Below are positions 8,208-18,281 of a DNA stretch of 44,400 bases, in pieces. A program made the position numbers and the translations under genes. How positions within the stretch are numbered: position 1 is the stretch's first letter; each line of letters opens with the position of its first letter. The notes beneath the pieces are model-generated. The model did no database searches, was not told the DNA's origin, and worked only from the letters and a program-made list of their open reading frames with translations. The stretch comes from an uncultured Clostridia bacterium (GTDB taxonomy: Bacteria > Bacillota > Clostridia > Saccharofermentanales > Saccharofermentanaceae): contig CAMHSJ010000013.1 in the NCBI GenBank assembly GCA_946187935.1, forward strand, positions 1 to 44,400, read 5' to 3'.

Positions 8208-10823
8208 GTGAGAAAGAATCTAACAAGGATAATATCGTCCGCAATAGCATTAAGCTGCCTGTTGGCAGCGGCTTGTAATAAGGCGCCTGATGACTCCGCC
8301 GTTTCCGAAGCATCAGTCTCAGGTGCATCTTCAGCAGTATCAGAGAGCACTGCCGAAAGCACTTCTCCTTCTTCGCAGGAAGGCTTTGAAGGGCTCTATC
8401 CGTCATCTTTCCTCGATACGGGCAATCTGACAGAGCAGGGCAGCGGATATGAAGGGATAGAAGGAACAGGCGCTTATAACTACGGCGAGGCGCTTCAGAA
8501 ATCAGTTCTGTTCTACGAACTTCAAAGGTCAGGTGATCTCCCTGTTCAGGTAAGGTGCAACTGGAGAGGTGACTCCGGACTTAGTGACGGAGCGGACAAC
8601 AACATCGATCTGACAGGCGGCCTTTACGATGCAGGAGACCATGTAAAGTTCAATCTCCCGATGGCATATACTGCCTCCGTGCTCTCCTGGTCAGTATATG
8701 AATACAAAGGCGCTTACGAACAGTCAGGACAGCTCGAATACATATTAGGCGATATCAAGTGGATCACCGATTATCTCATAAAATGTCACCCTGAAGATGA
8801 AGTGTTCTACTATCAGGTCGGTGACGCCGGATCTGATCATTCATGGTGGGGTCCGTGTGAGGTCATGGCTATGAACAGGCCGAGCTACAAGGTCACCAAA
8901 GACAACCCCGGTTCATGCGTTGTTGCCGAGGCGGCAGCTGCATTAGCTTCAGCTTCCATAATCTATAAGGATGTCGACAAGGACTATTCGGATCTTTGTC
9001 TTGAGCATGCCAGGACTCTGTTTAAGTTTGCTAACGATACCAGGAGTGATTCAGGTTATACGGCAGCAAACGGATTCTACGATTCACACAGCGGTTTTTA
9101 CGATGAGCTCAGCTGGGCGGGTGCCTGGCTTTATCTCGCAACGGGCGAAGATGAGTATCTTACTGTTTCAGAGAGCTGCTATACCCAGGCTTCTCAGGAC
9201 TATATCTGGGCAATGTGCTGGGACGATGTTCACATCGGTGCGGCAGTCCTGCTGGCAAGGATAACTGATAAGAGCACATACAAGGACGCTGTCGAAAAGC
9301 ACCTTGACTGGTGGACCACAGGAACTGATGGCGAGAGGGTCACTTATACGCCCAAGGGACTTGCTTGGCTCGATTCATGGGGCTCTCTAAGATACAGTAC
9401 GACCACAGCTTTTGTCGCATCGGTATATGCCTCATGGAACGGATGTGATAAGAACAAGGTGCAGACCTATATCGATTTTGCCGAGGCACAGTGTGATTAC
9501 GCTTTGGGCAGTTCGGGCAGATCTTATATGGTAGGTTTTGGAGAGAACCCGCCCATGCATCCGCACCACAGAACGGCGCAGGGATCTTTCTGCGACAACA
9601 TGAACGAACCTTCTGCGCACAGGCATACTCTCTATGGAGCATTGGTCGGAGGTCCTGATGCAGGTGACGGTTATACGGACGAAGTTTCAAACTACACTAA
9701 CAACGAAGTTGCCTGTGACTACAATGCAGGTTTTACGGGTCTTCTGGCATATATGTACTCCAAGTACCACGGCCAGACACTTAAGGATTTCGGCGCTGTC
9801 GAGCCGGTAACTTCATACGAATATACAGTGGAGGCCTGCGTAAATGCCTCGGGAGATGACTTCACGGAGATCAAGGCAGTTCTTCTGAATCAGACGGCAT
9901 GGCCTGCCAGGGGCGCTCAGGACGTTGAACTCAGATACTTTGTCGATCTGTCTGAAGTATCAGATCCTTCCGCTATAGAGATAACTTCTAACTATATGCA
10001 GTGTGGAGAAGTCGAGGGCCTTAAGGTATGGGACGAGGATAACGGCATATACTATCTGTCGGTCGTATTTAATGAAGGACTTCCTTATCCCGGAGGACAG
10101 TCGCAGTATAAAGGCGAGATCCAGGTAAGGCTCAGGAATCCGGGCGGGGCTTGGGATCCTTCTAACGATCCCTCGTTTGCAGGAATGGCAACGGGAACAC
10201 AGGCTCTCAATTCCAATATCGCAGTCTATGAGAACGGTAAGCTCGTATTCGGAACAGAGCCCGCATCCGGCAGTAATGCAGGTCAGAGCGTCGTCCTGAC
10301 AGGTGGCAGCAGCGGCACTTCGGAGAGCTCGCAGCCTTCATCGCAAGGTCAGAGCCAGGGCGGAACAGCTTCCTCAGGAGATCTGTCTGTTTCTGTCAGA
10401 TACGACAGCCAGGGACAGTCAGCCAACAGCATCTCAGGCTCATTTGAGATCAAGAATCTGGGCAGCTCAGATATCTCATTTGCAGATCTTAAGATCCTCT
10501 ATTACCTTACGAACGATCTGTCATCGCAACTTGCATTTGACTGCTATTATTCGGGAATGAACGGAGCAAACGGTGAGTATTCACAGGTTGAGGGAATAAC
10601 GGGAAGCTTTGCGGTTTATTCAGGTGAGAATGCCGATACTTGTCTTACGATCAGCTTCCCCTCTTCAGGAAGCCTTGGCGCAGGAGCAACGGTAACTGTC
10701 AATTTTGCCATTCATTACTCAGACTGGCAGAACATGAATACCACCAACGATTACTCATGCACGGATCCTTCGCACATAGTAATCACATCCGGCGGCAATG
10801 TGATCTGCGGCAGCAAGCCTTGA
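8208..10823 (+). CDS. GH9 cellulase lipoprotein with two family 3 carbohydrate-binding modules
   Basis: Predicted endo- or processive beta-1,4-glucanase of 871 residues. A lipoprotein signal (SCLLAAAC, Cys23) is followed by a Ser/Thr-rich spacer, then the GH9 domain (about 85-530). It has [17 protein letters not shown] with the catalytic base aspartates, the [11 protein letters not shown] motif, and [14 protein letters not shown] with the acid glutamate. A CBM3c-like module (about 535-690) follows. A Ser/Gln/Gly linker (about 695-735) leads to a second CBM3 ending in VICGSKP. There is no dockerin, so the enzyme is tethered by lipid rather than part of a cellulosome. The GTG start at 8208 is fixed by AGGAGG seven bases upstream. 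It is probably the last gene of the transporter run. Confidence 0.95.
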   Translation: MRKNLTRIISSAIALSCLLAAACNKAPDDSAVSEASVSGASSAVSESTAESTSPSSQEGFEGLYPSSFLDTGNLTEQGSGYEGIEGTGAYNYGEALQKSVLFYELQRSGDLPVQVRCNWRGDSGLSDGADNNIDLTGGLYDAGDHVKFNLPMAYTASVLSWSVYEYKGAYEQSGQLEYILGDIKWITDYLIKCHPEDEVFYYQVGDAGSDHSWWGPCEVMAMNRPSYKVTKDNPGSCVVAEAAAALASASIIYKDVDKDYSDLCLEHARTLFKFANDTRSDSGYTAANGFYDSHSGFYDELSWAGAWLYLATGEDEYLTVSESCYTQASQDYIWAMCWDDVHIGAAVLLARITDKSTYKDAVEKHLDWWTTGTDGERVTYTPKGLAWLDSWGSLRYSTTTAFVASVYASWNGCDKNKVQTYIDFAEAQCDYALGSSGRSYMVGFGENPPMHPHHRTAQGSFCDNMNEPSAHRHTLYGALVGGPDAGDGYTDEVSNYTNNEVACDYNAGFTGLLAYMYSKYHGQTLKDFGAVEPVTSYEYTVEACVNASGDDFTEIKAVLLNQTAWPARGAQDVELRYFVDLSEVSDPSAIEITSNYMQCGEVEGLKVWDEDNGIYYLSVVFNEGLPYPGGQSQYKGEIQVRLRNPGGAWDPSNDPSFAGMATGTQALNSNIAVYENGKLVFGTEPASGSNAGQSVVLTGGSSGTSESSQPSSQGQSQGGTASSGDLSVSVRYDSQGQSANSISGSFEIKNLGSSDISFADLKILYYLTNDLSSQLAFDCYYSGMNGANGEYSQVEGITGSFAVYSGENADTCLTISFPSSGSLGAGATVTVNFAIHYSDWQNMNTTNDYSCTDPSHIVITSGGNVICGSKP

Positions 10824-10886
10824 AACATCGTTCAAACTCTTTCCGGCTGAAATGAGATCTGGCTTTCTAAAAAGTTGGAAACAAAA

Positions 10887-10918
10887 ATACGGACCCGCTA
10901 AGATGAGCAGGTCCGTAT
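10887..10918 (-). terminator. Terminator of putP, possibly bidirectional
   Basis: A 9-bp stem ATACGGACC/GGTCCGTAT, with an inner GCT/AGC, is followed on the minus strand by TTTTTGTTTCC, just beyond the putP stop. On the plus strand the tail is poorer (CTGTTTGTC), so it may only partly stop transcription from the GH9 gene. Confidence 0.8.
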
Positions 10919-10941
10919 CTGTTTGTCAGTTTTGACTGATA

Positions 10942-12516
10942 TCAGCCTTCAGCAATGAGCTTTTGGCACTTCTCGAATTCGTCTGTTACTTCCTTCTCCG
11001 GAGCCTTGGTGATAAGGCTTACTACGAAGATAACGATTGCTGCGAGAACGAATGCAGGGAAGAGTTCGTAGATCGCGCCTAAGAAGTTTGACAGATCAGT
11101 AGGCTGGGCATTTGCACTAAAGCCGTTTACCATGGCGAGCTTGACGATGACGTTATCCCAGAGGAATACGACAAGGCTGCCCGTGATCATGCCGGCAACA
11201 ACGCCCTGCTTTGTCGTGCGCTTCCAGAAAAGTGAGAAGAGCATGACGGGAGCAAATGCTGCACCGAAGCCTGCCCATGCGAATCCTACGATGTTGAATA
11301 CTGAAGAGTCGGGATCCCATGCGATGATGACAGCGATGAGGCCGATGATAAGAAGAGTGATGCGTGCGATGAGAACGCCTGTCTTATCAGATACCTTCTT
11401 CTTGAAGAAGCCCTTGAGGATATCCTCTGAAACGGAAGAAGATGCAACGAGGAGCTGTGAGTCAGCAGTAGACATTGCGCTTGCGAGTATGCCTGCTAAT
11501 ATGATGCCTGCGAGCAGTGCGAAGATGACTCCGTGTTCACTGATGAGAAGTGAGATCCTTACGATGATTGTCTCAGGATCGCTCAATGTCTCAAGTGAGC
11601 CCTTTGCTGACAGTGCATTGCCTACGATACCGATGAGGATGGCTGCGCCCATGGCGATAACTACCCATACGCTTGCGATCCTTCTTGAGAGCTTGAGCTT
11701 CTTCTTGTCTTTGATAGCCATAAACCTCAGGAGAACGTGAGGCATACCGAAGTAACCGAGGCCCCATGAGATGGTGGAGATTGTCGTGAGCACTCCGTAG
11801 GGAGCAGCTCCGTCTTCGCCGTGGGTTGCAGTAAGCGAGATGTAGCCTGCAAGACCTTTTGCATTCTCAGATACTTGTGCCCAGCCGCCTGCTGTCTTGA
11901 TGCCGTATCCGAGAACGGCGATGATGGCTATGGACATAACGATGGACTGGATAAAGTCCGTAACTGATGCTGCAAGGAATCCGCCGAGCATCGTATAGAC
12001 AACGATTACGATGGCGCAGATGACCATTGTTGTATGGTAGTCTGTATTGAATAATGTACCGAATACCTTGCCGCATCCCTTGAAGCCTGAAGCCGTGTAA
12101 GGGACGAAGAAAGCAACGATTACCAGAGCAGAGATGAGCTTGATAACATTGCTCTTGTCATGGTATCTGCTCGAGAAGAAACCCGGGATCGTGAATTCGC
12201 CGATCTCCTGTGAATATACCCTGAGCCTCTTGGCTACGATGAGCCAGTTTAAGTAAGTTCCTACTGCGAGTCCTGCCGCGGTCCAGAACGGATCGCAAAG
12301 GCCGAGTGCATATGCAACGCCCGGAAGACCCATGAGAAGCCATGAACTCATGTCTGATGCTTCTGCGCTCATTGCAGTGACCAGAGGTCCGAGCCTTCTG
12401 CCGCCCAGGTAGAAATCGCCGACGCTTGATGTCTTGGAATACCTGAAGCCGACGATTATTACGGCAGCCAGATACAGGACGATCGCGATCATGATGATGA
12501 TTTGTGCAGATGTCAT
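10942..12516 (-). CDS. putP: Na+/solute symporter of the SSS family, proline permease type
   Basis: A 524-residue polytopic transporter that couples solute entry to the sodium gradient. Proline is the likely substrate. The PutP hallmarks are present: GDFYLGGRRLGPLVTAMSAE and SDMSSWLLMGLPG near residues 32-65, GGFLAASVTDFIQS around 180, LGYFGMPHVLLRFMA around 255, and the ILASAMSTADSQLLVASS Na+-site region around 340-360. Thirteen helices fit the length. GGAGGG precedes the start codon. A TATAAT at 12548-12553 (minus strand) is the best -10, with a poor -35. The gene stands alone between two cellulases on the other strand, with no obvious link to them. Confidence 0.92.
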   Translation of the reverse strand: MTSAQIIIMIAIVLYLAAVIIVGFRYSKTSSVGDFYLGGRRLGPLVTAMSAEASDMSSWLLMGLPGVAYALGLCDPFWTAAGLAVGTYLNWLIVAKRLRVYSQEIGEFTIPGFFSSRYHDKSNVIKLISALVIVAFFVPYTASGFKGCGKVFGTLFNTDYHTTMVICAIVIVVYTMLGGFLAASVTDFIQSIVMSIAIIAVLGYGIKTAGGWAQVSENAKGLAGYISLTATHGEDGAAPYGVLTTISTISWGLGYFGMPHVLLRFMAIKDKKKLKLSRRIASVWVVIAMGAAILIGIVGNALSAKGSLETLSDPETIIVRISLLISEHGVIFALLAGIILAGILASAMSTADSQLLVASSSVSEDILKGFFKKKVSDKTGVLIARITLLIIGLIAVIIAWDPDSSVFNIVGFAWAGFGAAFAPVMLFSLFWKRTTKQGVVAGMITGSLVVFLWDNVIVKLAMVNGFSANAQPTDLSNFLGAIYELFPAFVLAAIVIFVVSLITKAPEKEVTDEFEKCQKLIAEG

Positions 12517-12599
12517 GTTAATACCCTCCTAGATAAATACAAGAACGATTATACTGTAAAAATCTTTTGCCGTGTTACAATTATTGCGGAGGGATCACT

Positions 12600-14063
12600 A
12601 TGAAAAGAATTACCAAGATCATTTCCTGCTTTGCAGTAATGGCATTTATTTTAGGACAGTTAACAGGACCTTTGAGCACTATCAGGGCAGAAGAAACGAT
12701 GGAGTCTGCCACGGACTTTGTCTCGCACATGAATATCGGATGGAACTTAGGCAACACCTTTGATGCTTACGGGACATGGATCTCAGGATCTTCGCCCAGC
12801 TCATACGAGACTGCATGGGGCAATGTGTCCACCACAAAGGCCATGATCGATTCAGTTAAGGAGCAGGGCTTTAATACGATAAGGATCCCCATTACATGGG
12901 CCCAGCACATAGACGGCAGCGGCAATATCGATGAGGCCTGGCTTGCCAGGGTCAAGGAAGTCGTTGACTATGCGTATAACGACGGGCTTTACGTAATAAT
13001 CAACACTCACCATGACGGCGGCGAAGGAGGAGGGGACAAGGTCTCCTGGCTGAGAGCAGATACCTCTGTCTATTCATCTACCAAGGAGAAGTTTGCCGCG
13101 CTCTGGATAAACATAGCAAACGTATTCAAGGACTACGATGACCATCTCATATTCGAAGGTTATAACGAGCTTATAGATTCCGGCAACACCTGGGATCATG
13201 CATCCAATGACAGCGCATATGATGCTGTCAACAGTTATGCGCAGCTCTTTGTAGATACCGTGAGGGCGACAGGAGGCAATAACGCGGAGCGCAACCTCAT
13301 CGTTCAGACATACGTCGGCTCATGGACACAGAGCGTATTAGACCGTTTTACGGTTCCTGCTGATGCGGCAGAAGACCACCTGATCTGCGCCGTGCATTCA
13401 TATACGCCATGGGGTTTTACCGGTACTTCTGCAACGGTCAACTGGACACCTGTTCATAACGATTTCGGCAGTTCTGATAAGAGCGAGATAGATTCCTGCA
13501 TCAGCCAGATCGCAGCTTTCAGGGACAGGATAGGAATTCCTGTCATAATCGGCGAGTTCGGTGCCGAGAACAAGAATAATGAAGACCAGATCGAGCTCTA
13601 TGCTCAGTATTTTGTCGACAAGGCAGGCTCGCAGGGTCTTAAGTGCATCTACTGGGATAACGGTATCTTTAATGACGGTACAAAGTCCGAAGGATATGCG
13701 ATCTTTAACCGTTCAAGTCTTACATGGAAGACAGGCATCACCCAGGCTCTTATAAATGCGGCTGCGCCTTATGTGACTGAGAATACTGAGGCCGTGACAG
13801 AGGAGACTTCCGAAACTGCTGCCTCATCATCAGTATCTGAAGAGTCTTCGGCAGATGTATCTCAGAGCCGGTCTGAGACAAGCTCGCCGCCCGCTGAAAC
13901 GGAAACTCCTGCAGCGGAGCTGTCAGTTCCCCAGGGGCAGGGCGCTTCCAAGATGCCGCCTGTCCTCATGGGTTTCATCATATTCGATATCGTGGCTGCC
14001 GCAGCGTTCTTTACGGTGCTCGCCATCTATCTTGCCAAGAAGAAAAACAGTAAGAAAAACTGA
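12600..14063 (+). CDS. GH5 cellulase with C-terminal membrane anchor
   Basis: Predicted endo-beta-1,4-glucanase of 487 residues. A signal peptide (cleavage near IRA-EE) is followed by the GH5 barrel: HMNIGWNLGNTFDAYG, FNTIRIPITW, INTHHDGG, the acid/base Glu190 in FEGYNELID, VHSYTPWGFTG, and the nucleophile Glu319 in IIGEFG. After the barrel comes a Ser/Thr/Glu-rich linker of about 70 residues. One transmembrane helix (about 453-476) and a KKKNSKKN tail end the protein. The enzyme should therefore stay on the outer face of the membrane. The frame is open from 12567, but the GGAGGG eight bases before the ATG at 12600 and the signal peptide fix the start there. GNEL in place of the usual GNEP is a minor oddity. 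Precise GH5 subfamily not assigned. Confidence 0.95.
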   Translation: MKRITKIISCFAVMAFILGQLTGPLSTIRAEETMESATDFVSHMNIGWNLGNTFDAYGTWISGSSPSSYETAWGNVSTTKAMIDSVKEQGFNTIRIPITWAQHIDGSGNIDEAWLARVKEVVDYAYNDGLYVIINTHHDGGEGGGDKVSWLRADTSVYSSTKEKFAALWINIANVFKDYDDHLIFEGYNELIDSGNTWDHASNDSAYDAVNSYAQLFVDTVRATGGNNAERNLIVQTYVGSWTQSVLDRFTVPADAAEDHLICAVHSYTPWGFTGTSATVNWTPVHNDFGSSDKSEIDSCISQIAAFRDRIGIPVIIGEFGAENKNNEDQIELYAQYFVDKAGSQGLKCIYWDNGIFNDGTKSEGYAIFNRSSLTWKTGITQALINAAAPYVTENTEAVTEETSETAASSSVSEESSADVSQSRSETSSPPAETETPAAELSVPQGQGASKMPPVLMGFIIFDIVAAAAFFTVLAIYLAKKKNSKKN

Positions 14064-14083
14064 CATAAATCCAACGGATCGAG

Positions 14084-14128
14084 TTGACTATCAGCTGATT
14101 AGGCTTTAAAATATGTCGCATGCGACAT
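14084..14128 (+). promoter_or_regulatory. marR promoter with palindromic operator over the start site
   Basis: TTGACT (14084-14089) and TAAAAT (14107-14112) are 17 bp apart. Directly after the -10 is a perfect 16-bp palindrome ATGTCGCATGCGACAT (14113-14128), which covers the expected transcription start near 14119. This is the usual position for a MarR-family autorepressor site. Confidence 0.8.
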
Positions 14129-14599
14129 AATGATAAAGTGATAATCGATGATATGCCCTACGGACCTAGGTTTTACCTGGTTTCCAAGGCGTTTAGGCGC
14201 AAGATGGACGATAACCTCAAGGACTATAACCTCACCGCTGTTCAGGGTGCGGTCCTTGGGACGGTCAACCTTTTCGAGAAGGAAGGGTTTGAAGAGGTAT
14301 CCCAGAGGGACATCGAAAGAAGGATGCATACGACCCACGCAACGCTCACCGAGGTCTTAAGAAAGCTCGAAGCTGCGGGGTTTATAAGCATGACAAGGAG
14401 CGACTCTGACAAACGATCCAAGGTGATAAAGACGACTTCCAGGGCACATGAGCTCTTTAACAAGATCGATGAGTCGGATAAGAAGATATACGAAGATATG
14501 ACAGCCGGAATATCGGATGCCGAGATGGACAGTTTCTGGAAGACCTATGCCAGGCTTGTGGATAATATGAACATCTCATCTCCTGAAGGAGGGAATTAA
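14120..14599 (+). CDS. MarR-family transcriptional regulator
   Basis: A 159-residue winged-helix regulator. The N-terminal dimerisation helix (FYLVSKAFRRKMDDN) leads to the DNA-binding part with the recognition region RRMHTTHATLTEVLRKLEAAGF and the wing SDKRSKVIKTT. It probably represses its own directon through the palindrome at 14113-14128. The following ABC exporter gene begins at the base after this stop codon, so it is surely cotranscribed. The start is unusual: the ATG at 14120 lies inside the operator and would give an almost leaderless mRNA. In-frame alternatives at 14138 (GTG) and 14153 (ATG) have no convincing ribosome binding site. The ligand is unknown. Confidence 0.9.
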   Translation: MRHNDKVIIDDMPYGPRFYLVSKAFRRKMDDNLKDYNLTAVQGAVLGTVNLFEKEGFEEVSQRDIERRMHTTHATLTEVLRKLEAAGFISMTRSDSDKRSKVIKTTSRAHELFNKIDESDKKIYEDMTAGISDAEMDSFWKTYARLVDNMNISSPEGGN

Positions 14600-16342
14600 G
14601 TGATAAAGAAGATATTAAGCTGCCTTAAGCAGTATAAGAAGGACACCGTTCTTACCCTGGTGTTCATATTAGGAGAAGTGACGCTTGAGGTCCTTATACC
14701 GTTCATTACGGCCAGCATGGTCAACGGCATCAAGGCGGGAGCGGACATAGCTGACATCCTGAATACGGGAAGCCTGATGATAGCTGCTGCCATGTTCTCA
14801 CTGCTCTTTGGCGTGCTGTCGGGCAAGTTCGCGGCATCTGCCTCGGCAGGTCTTGCGGGCAATGTCAGATCTGAGATGTTCTCACGTATCCAGAGCTTCT
14901 CATTCGGAAACATCGACAAGTTCTCAACATCGTCTCTCGTAACGAGGATGACTACGGACATAACGAACATCCAGAACGCTTACATGATGGTCATAAGGAT
15001 CGCGGTAAGAGCTCCTGTCATGCTGATCTTCGCGGTCATAATGGCATTTATCATGGGCGGGTCTCTCGCGATGACATTTGTTGTCGTAATACCTCTTCTT
15101 GCTTTCGGTCTTATCATGATCGGCAAGCTCGCGCTCCCCGCATTCAGAGCAGTATTCAAAAAGTACGACAAGCTCAATGAATCGGTCGAGGAGAACGTCC
15201 GCGGCATGCGCGTCGTAAAAGGCTTTGCCAGGGAAGGACACGAGACGGACAAGTTTAACAGGGCATCAGAAGACATCATGTTCGACTTTACAAAAGCCGA
15301 GCGTATCGTAGGCCTTAACAGCCCTCTGATGGAACTGTGCATCTATTTCAACACTGCATTTATCCTTTATGTCGGCGCGCACCTTGCGATAGGAAGCAGG
15401 GGAGAGATAATAGATGTCGGCCAGATATCCGCCATGCTCACATACGGAATACAGATCCTGATGTCGCTCATGATGATCTCCATGATCTACATCATGCTCA
15501 CGATGTCAGTCGAATCCGCCAAGCGTATCGCTGAAGTATTAGACGAGGAGCCGTCCATAACCAATCCCGAGGATCCTGTCATGGAAGTATCAGACGGCAG
15601 CATCGAGTATAAGGATGTTGCATTCAGGTATTCGTCAAAGGCTGAAAGGGATGCTCTTTTCGACATAGATCTCAAGATAGAAAGCGGCATGACAGTCGGC
15701 ATATTAGGAGGCACGGGTTCATCCAAGACCACGCTCATACAGCTTATCCCAAGGCTCTACGATGTTACTGAAGGTTCTGTGACAGTAGGCGGCGTAAACG
15801 TAAAGGATTACGACCTTAAGACGTTAAGAGACTCCGTATCAGTAGTGCTTCAGAAGAACGAACTGTTCTCCGGAACCATCAGGGAGAACCTTAAGTGGGG
15901 CAATAAGGAAGCCTCTGACGAAGAGATCATAGATGCATGCAAGATAGCGCAGGCCTATGAGTTCGTATCTTCTTTCCCTGACGGGCTGGACACGCATATC
16001 GAGCAGGGCGGAAGCAACGTCTCGGGCGGACAGAAGCAGCGTCTTTGCATAGCAAGGGCTCTTCTAAAGAAGCCTAAGATCCTTATCCTCGATGACTCGA
16101 CATCTGCCGTCGATACCAGGACGGATGCCCTGATAAGGAAGGGATTCAAGGAATATATCCCCGAGACGACCAAGATCATAATCGCGCAGCGCGTTGCATC
16201 CGTTCAGGAGTGCGACATGATAGTCATAATGGACGGCGGTAAGGTTTCGGCAACGGGCACGCATGAAGAACTCCTGAAGAAGAGTGACATCTACCGCGAG
16301 ATATATGAAGAACAGACGAGAGGAGGAAGCAAGGATGAGTGA
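14600..16342 (+). CDS. ABC exporter half-transporter, degenerate-site subunit
   Basis: A 580-residue fusion of a six-helix export domain (about 1-320) and an ATPase domain. Walker A is GGTGSSKTT (about 370). The signature VSGGQKQR is canonical (about 474). Walker B reads ILILDDSTSAVD, with Asp in place of the catalytic Glu, and the switch His is Gln (IAQRV). These substitutions mark the subunit that supplies the degenerate site in heterodimeric exporters such as TM287/288. The GTG start follows GGAGGG and abuts the marR stop; the next gene overlaps by 8 bp. Together the two should form a MarR-controlled multidrug- or lipid-type exporter. Substrate cannot be told. Confidence 0.93.
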   Translation: MIKKILSCLKQYKKDTVLTLVFILGEVTLEVLIPFITASMVNGIKAGADIADILNTGSLMIAAAMFSLLFGVLSGKFAASASAGLAGNVRSEMFSRIQSFSFGNIDKFSTSSLVTRMTTDITNIQNAYMMVIRIAVRAPVMLIFAVIMAFIMGGSLAMTFVVVIPLLAFGLIMIGKLALPAFRAVFKKYDKLNESVEENVRGMRVVKGFAREGHETDKFNRASEDIMFDFTKAERIVGLNSPLMELCIYFNTAFILYVGAHLAIGSRGEIIDVGQISAMLTYGIQILMSLMMISMIYIMLTMSVESAKRIAEVLDEEPSITNPEDPVMEVSDGSIEYKDVAFRYSSKAERDALFDIDLKIESGMTVGILGGTGSSKTTLIQLIPRLYDVTEGSVTVGGVNVKDYDLKTLRDSVSVVLQKNELFSGTIRENLKWGNKEASDEEIIDACKIAQAYEFVSSFPDGLDTHIEQGGSNVSGGQKQRLCIARALLKKPKILILDDSTSAVDTRTDALIRKGFKEYIPETTKIIIAQRVASVQECDMIVIMDGGKVSATGTHEELLKKSDIYREIYEEQTRGGSKDE

Positions 16343-18263
16343 TCACAGAAGACGCGGAGCAGCGTCATTTTCGCAGATGAAAGAATCCTCAGGCTGCATC
16401 ATCAAGGCAATAAAGATGTACTTCGGCTTCTTCCCGAAGCTTACGCCCATAGTGTTTGTCTGTATCACCGTGTCGGCCGTAACGGCGCTCATGCCTGCCA
16501 TCTTCCAGAAACAGATAATAGGCATAATAGAAGAGCATTTTGAGACAGGTGACTGGGAGACGGCAAAGCCTGAGACCATAAGGCTTCTTATCCCTCTGAT
16601 CGTGCTCTATGCGGTAGCGCTCTTATTCAGCCTTCTGCAGTCGCAGATCCTTGCCTACATGACACAGCGCTTCATGCACAGGATGAGGTCTTCGATGTTC
16701 ACGGGCATGCAGAAGCTTCCCGTTAAGTATTTCGATACGCATAAGCACGGCGATATCATGAGCCACTACACCAACGATATCGACACCTTAAGGCAGCTCG
16801 TATCGCAGGCTTTCCCTGCGCTTATGAGGGCAGCAATCGTTGTTACGGGCGTATTCATCATCATGCTCAGCTACAGCATCTGGATGACCCTGGTCGTCGT
16901 TTTGGGCGTCATCGCCATGATAATAATCACCGGCAAGGTCGGAGGCGGATCTGCCAAGTACTTCTTAAGGCAGCAGAAGGCCGTCGCATCAACAGAAGGC
17001 TTTGTCCAGGAGATCATGAACGGACAGAAGGTAGTTAAGGTATTTAATCACGAGCCCGAAGTTCTGGATTCATTCGAAAAGCTCAACAAGGATCTTACGG
17101 GTGATTCGGGCAAGGCGAATGCATATGCCAATGTCTTAGCTCCTATAATCAACAATATAGGAAACATCATGTATGTTGTCATTGCCGTCACGGGAGGCCT
17201 TCTGATCTACTTTAAAGTCCCCAATATCTCGCTCTCAGGCGCCATCTTCGGGATCGACATACTCGTTCCGTTCCTTAACATGAGCAAGCAGTTCATGGGC
17301 AACTTAAACCAGCTCACGATGCAGATGAATGCGATAGTAATGGCAGGCGCAGGTGCACAGAGGATCTTTGATCTTCTGGACGAAAAGCCTGAGACCGACG
17401 ATGGTTACGTAACCCTGGTCAATGCTGAGATCCTGCCTGACGGCACAGTCAAGGAAGCAGATCACAAGACAGGACACTGGGCATGGAAGCACCCCCACAA
17501 GGCTGACGGAACCGTTACTTACACAGAGCTTAAGGGTGACGTGACCCTCACTGATGTCGACTTCTCATATGTGGAGGGCAAGCAGGTCTTAACTGATGTT
17601 TCAGTATTCGCTAAACCGGGTCAGAAAGTTGCATTTGTCGGTGCGACAGGTGCGGGCAAGACGACTATCACCAATCTCATCAACCGTTTCTATGACATAG
17701 AAGACGGCAAGATCAGATATGACGGCATCAATGTCAACAAGATCAAGAAGTCCGATCTTAGAAGGTCTTTGGGCCTCGTTCTCCAGGAGACCAACCTGTT
17801 CACGGGAACGGTCATGGATAACATCAGATACGGCAGACTTGATGCGACGGACGAAGAGTGCAGGGACGCGGCGCGTCTGGCAGGAGCATCAGACTTCATT
17901 GAGCGTCTTCCTGACGGATATAACACTCTGCTCAGTAACAACGGCTCAAACCTCTCACAGGGCCAGAGGCAGCTCATAGCGATAGCAAGAGCGGCAGTTG
18001 CAGATCCGCCTGTCATGATAATGGATGAGGCAACGTCTTCTATCGATACGCGTACCGAGGCAATAGTCCAGCGCGGCATGGATAAGCTCATGGAGAACAG
18101 GACTGTATTTGTCATAGCGCACCGTCTCTCCACCGTAATGGATTCCGATGTCATCATGGTCCTCGATAAGGGACGGATAATAGAGCGCGGATCACATGAA
18201 CAGCTGATCGAAGAGAAGGGCACATACTACCAGCTCTACACAGGCGCATTCGAATTGGAATGA
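16335..18263 (+). CDS. ABC exporter half-transporter, catalytic-site subunit
   Basis: Partner of the preceding subunit, 642 residues: six-helix export domain (about 35-340), then the ATPase domain. Walker A GATGAGKTT (about 436), Walker B MIMDEATSSID with the catalytic Glu, and IAHRL with the switch His are intact. The signature is LSQGQ instead of LSGGQ, which completes the degenerate composite site with the first subunit. A loop of about 45 residues between the export domain and the ATPase (about 350-400) carries a His/Lys/Trp-rich stretch (DHKTGHWAWKHPHK). The frame is open from 16284, but the ATG at 16335 after GGAAGCAAGG gives the expected N-terminus and an 8-bp overlap. Confidence 0.93.
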   Translation: MSDHRRRGAASFSQMKESSGCIIKAIKMYFGFFPKLTPIVFVCITVSAVTALMPAIFQKQIIGIIEEHFETGDWETAKPETIRLLIPLIVLYAVALLFSLLQSQILAYMTQRFMHRMRSSMFTGMQKLPVKYFDTHKHGDIMSHYTNDIDTLRQLVSQAFPALMRAAIVVTGVFIIMLSYSIWMTLVVVLGVIAMIIITGKVGGGSAKYFLRQQKAVASTEGFVQEIMNGQKVVKVFNHEPEVLDSFEKLNKDLTGDSGKANAYANVLAPIINNIGNIMYVVIAVTGGLLIYFKVPNISLSGAIFGIDILVPFLNMSKQFMGNLNQLTMQMNAIVMAGAGAQRIFDLLDEKPETDDGYVTLVNAEILPDGTVKEADHKTGHWAWKHPHKADGTVTYTELKGDVTLTDVDFSYVEGKQVLTDVSVFAKPGQKVAFVGATGAGKTTITNLINRFYDIEDGKIRYDGINVNKIKKSDLRRSLGLVLQETNLFTGTVMDNIRYGRLDATDEECRDAARLAGASDFIERLPDGYNTLLSNNGSNLSQGQRQLIAIARAAVADPPVMIMDEATSSIDTRTEAIVQRGMDKLMENRTVFVIAHRLSTVMDSDVIMVLDKGRIIERGSHEQLIEEKGTYYQLYTGAFELE

Positions 18264-18281
18264 CAGGAGATCAGATAACGG

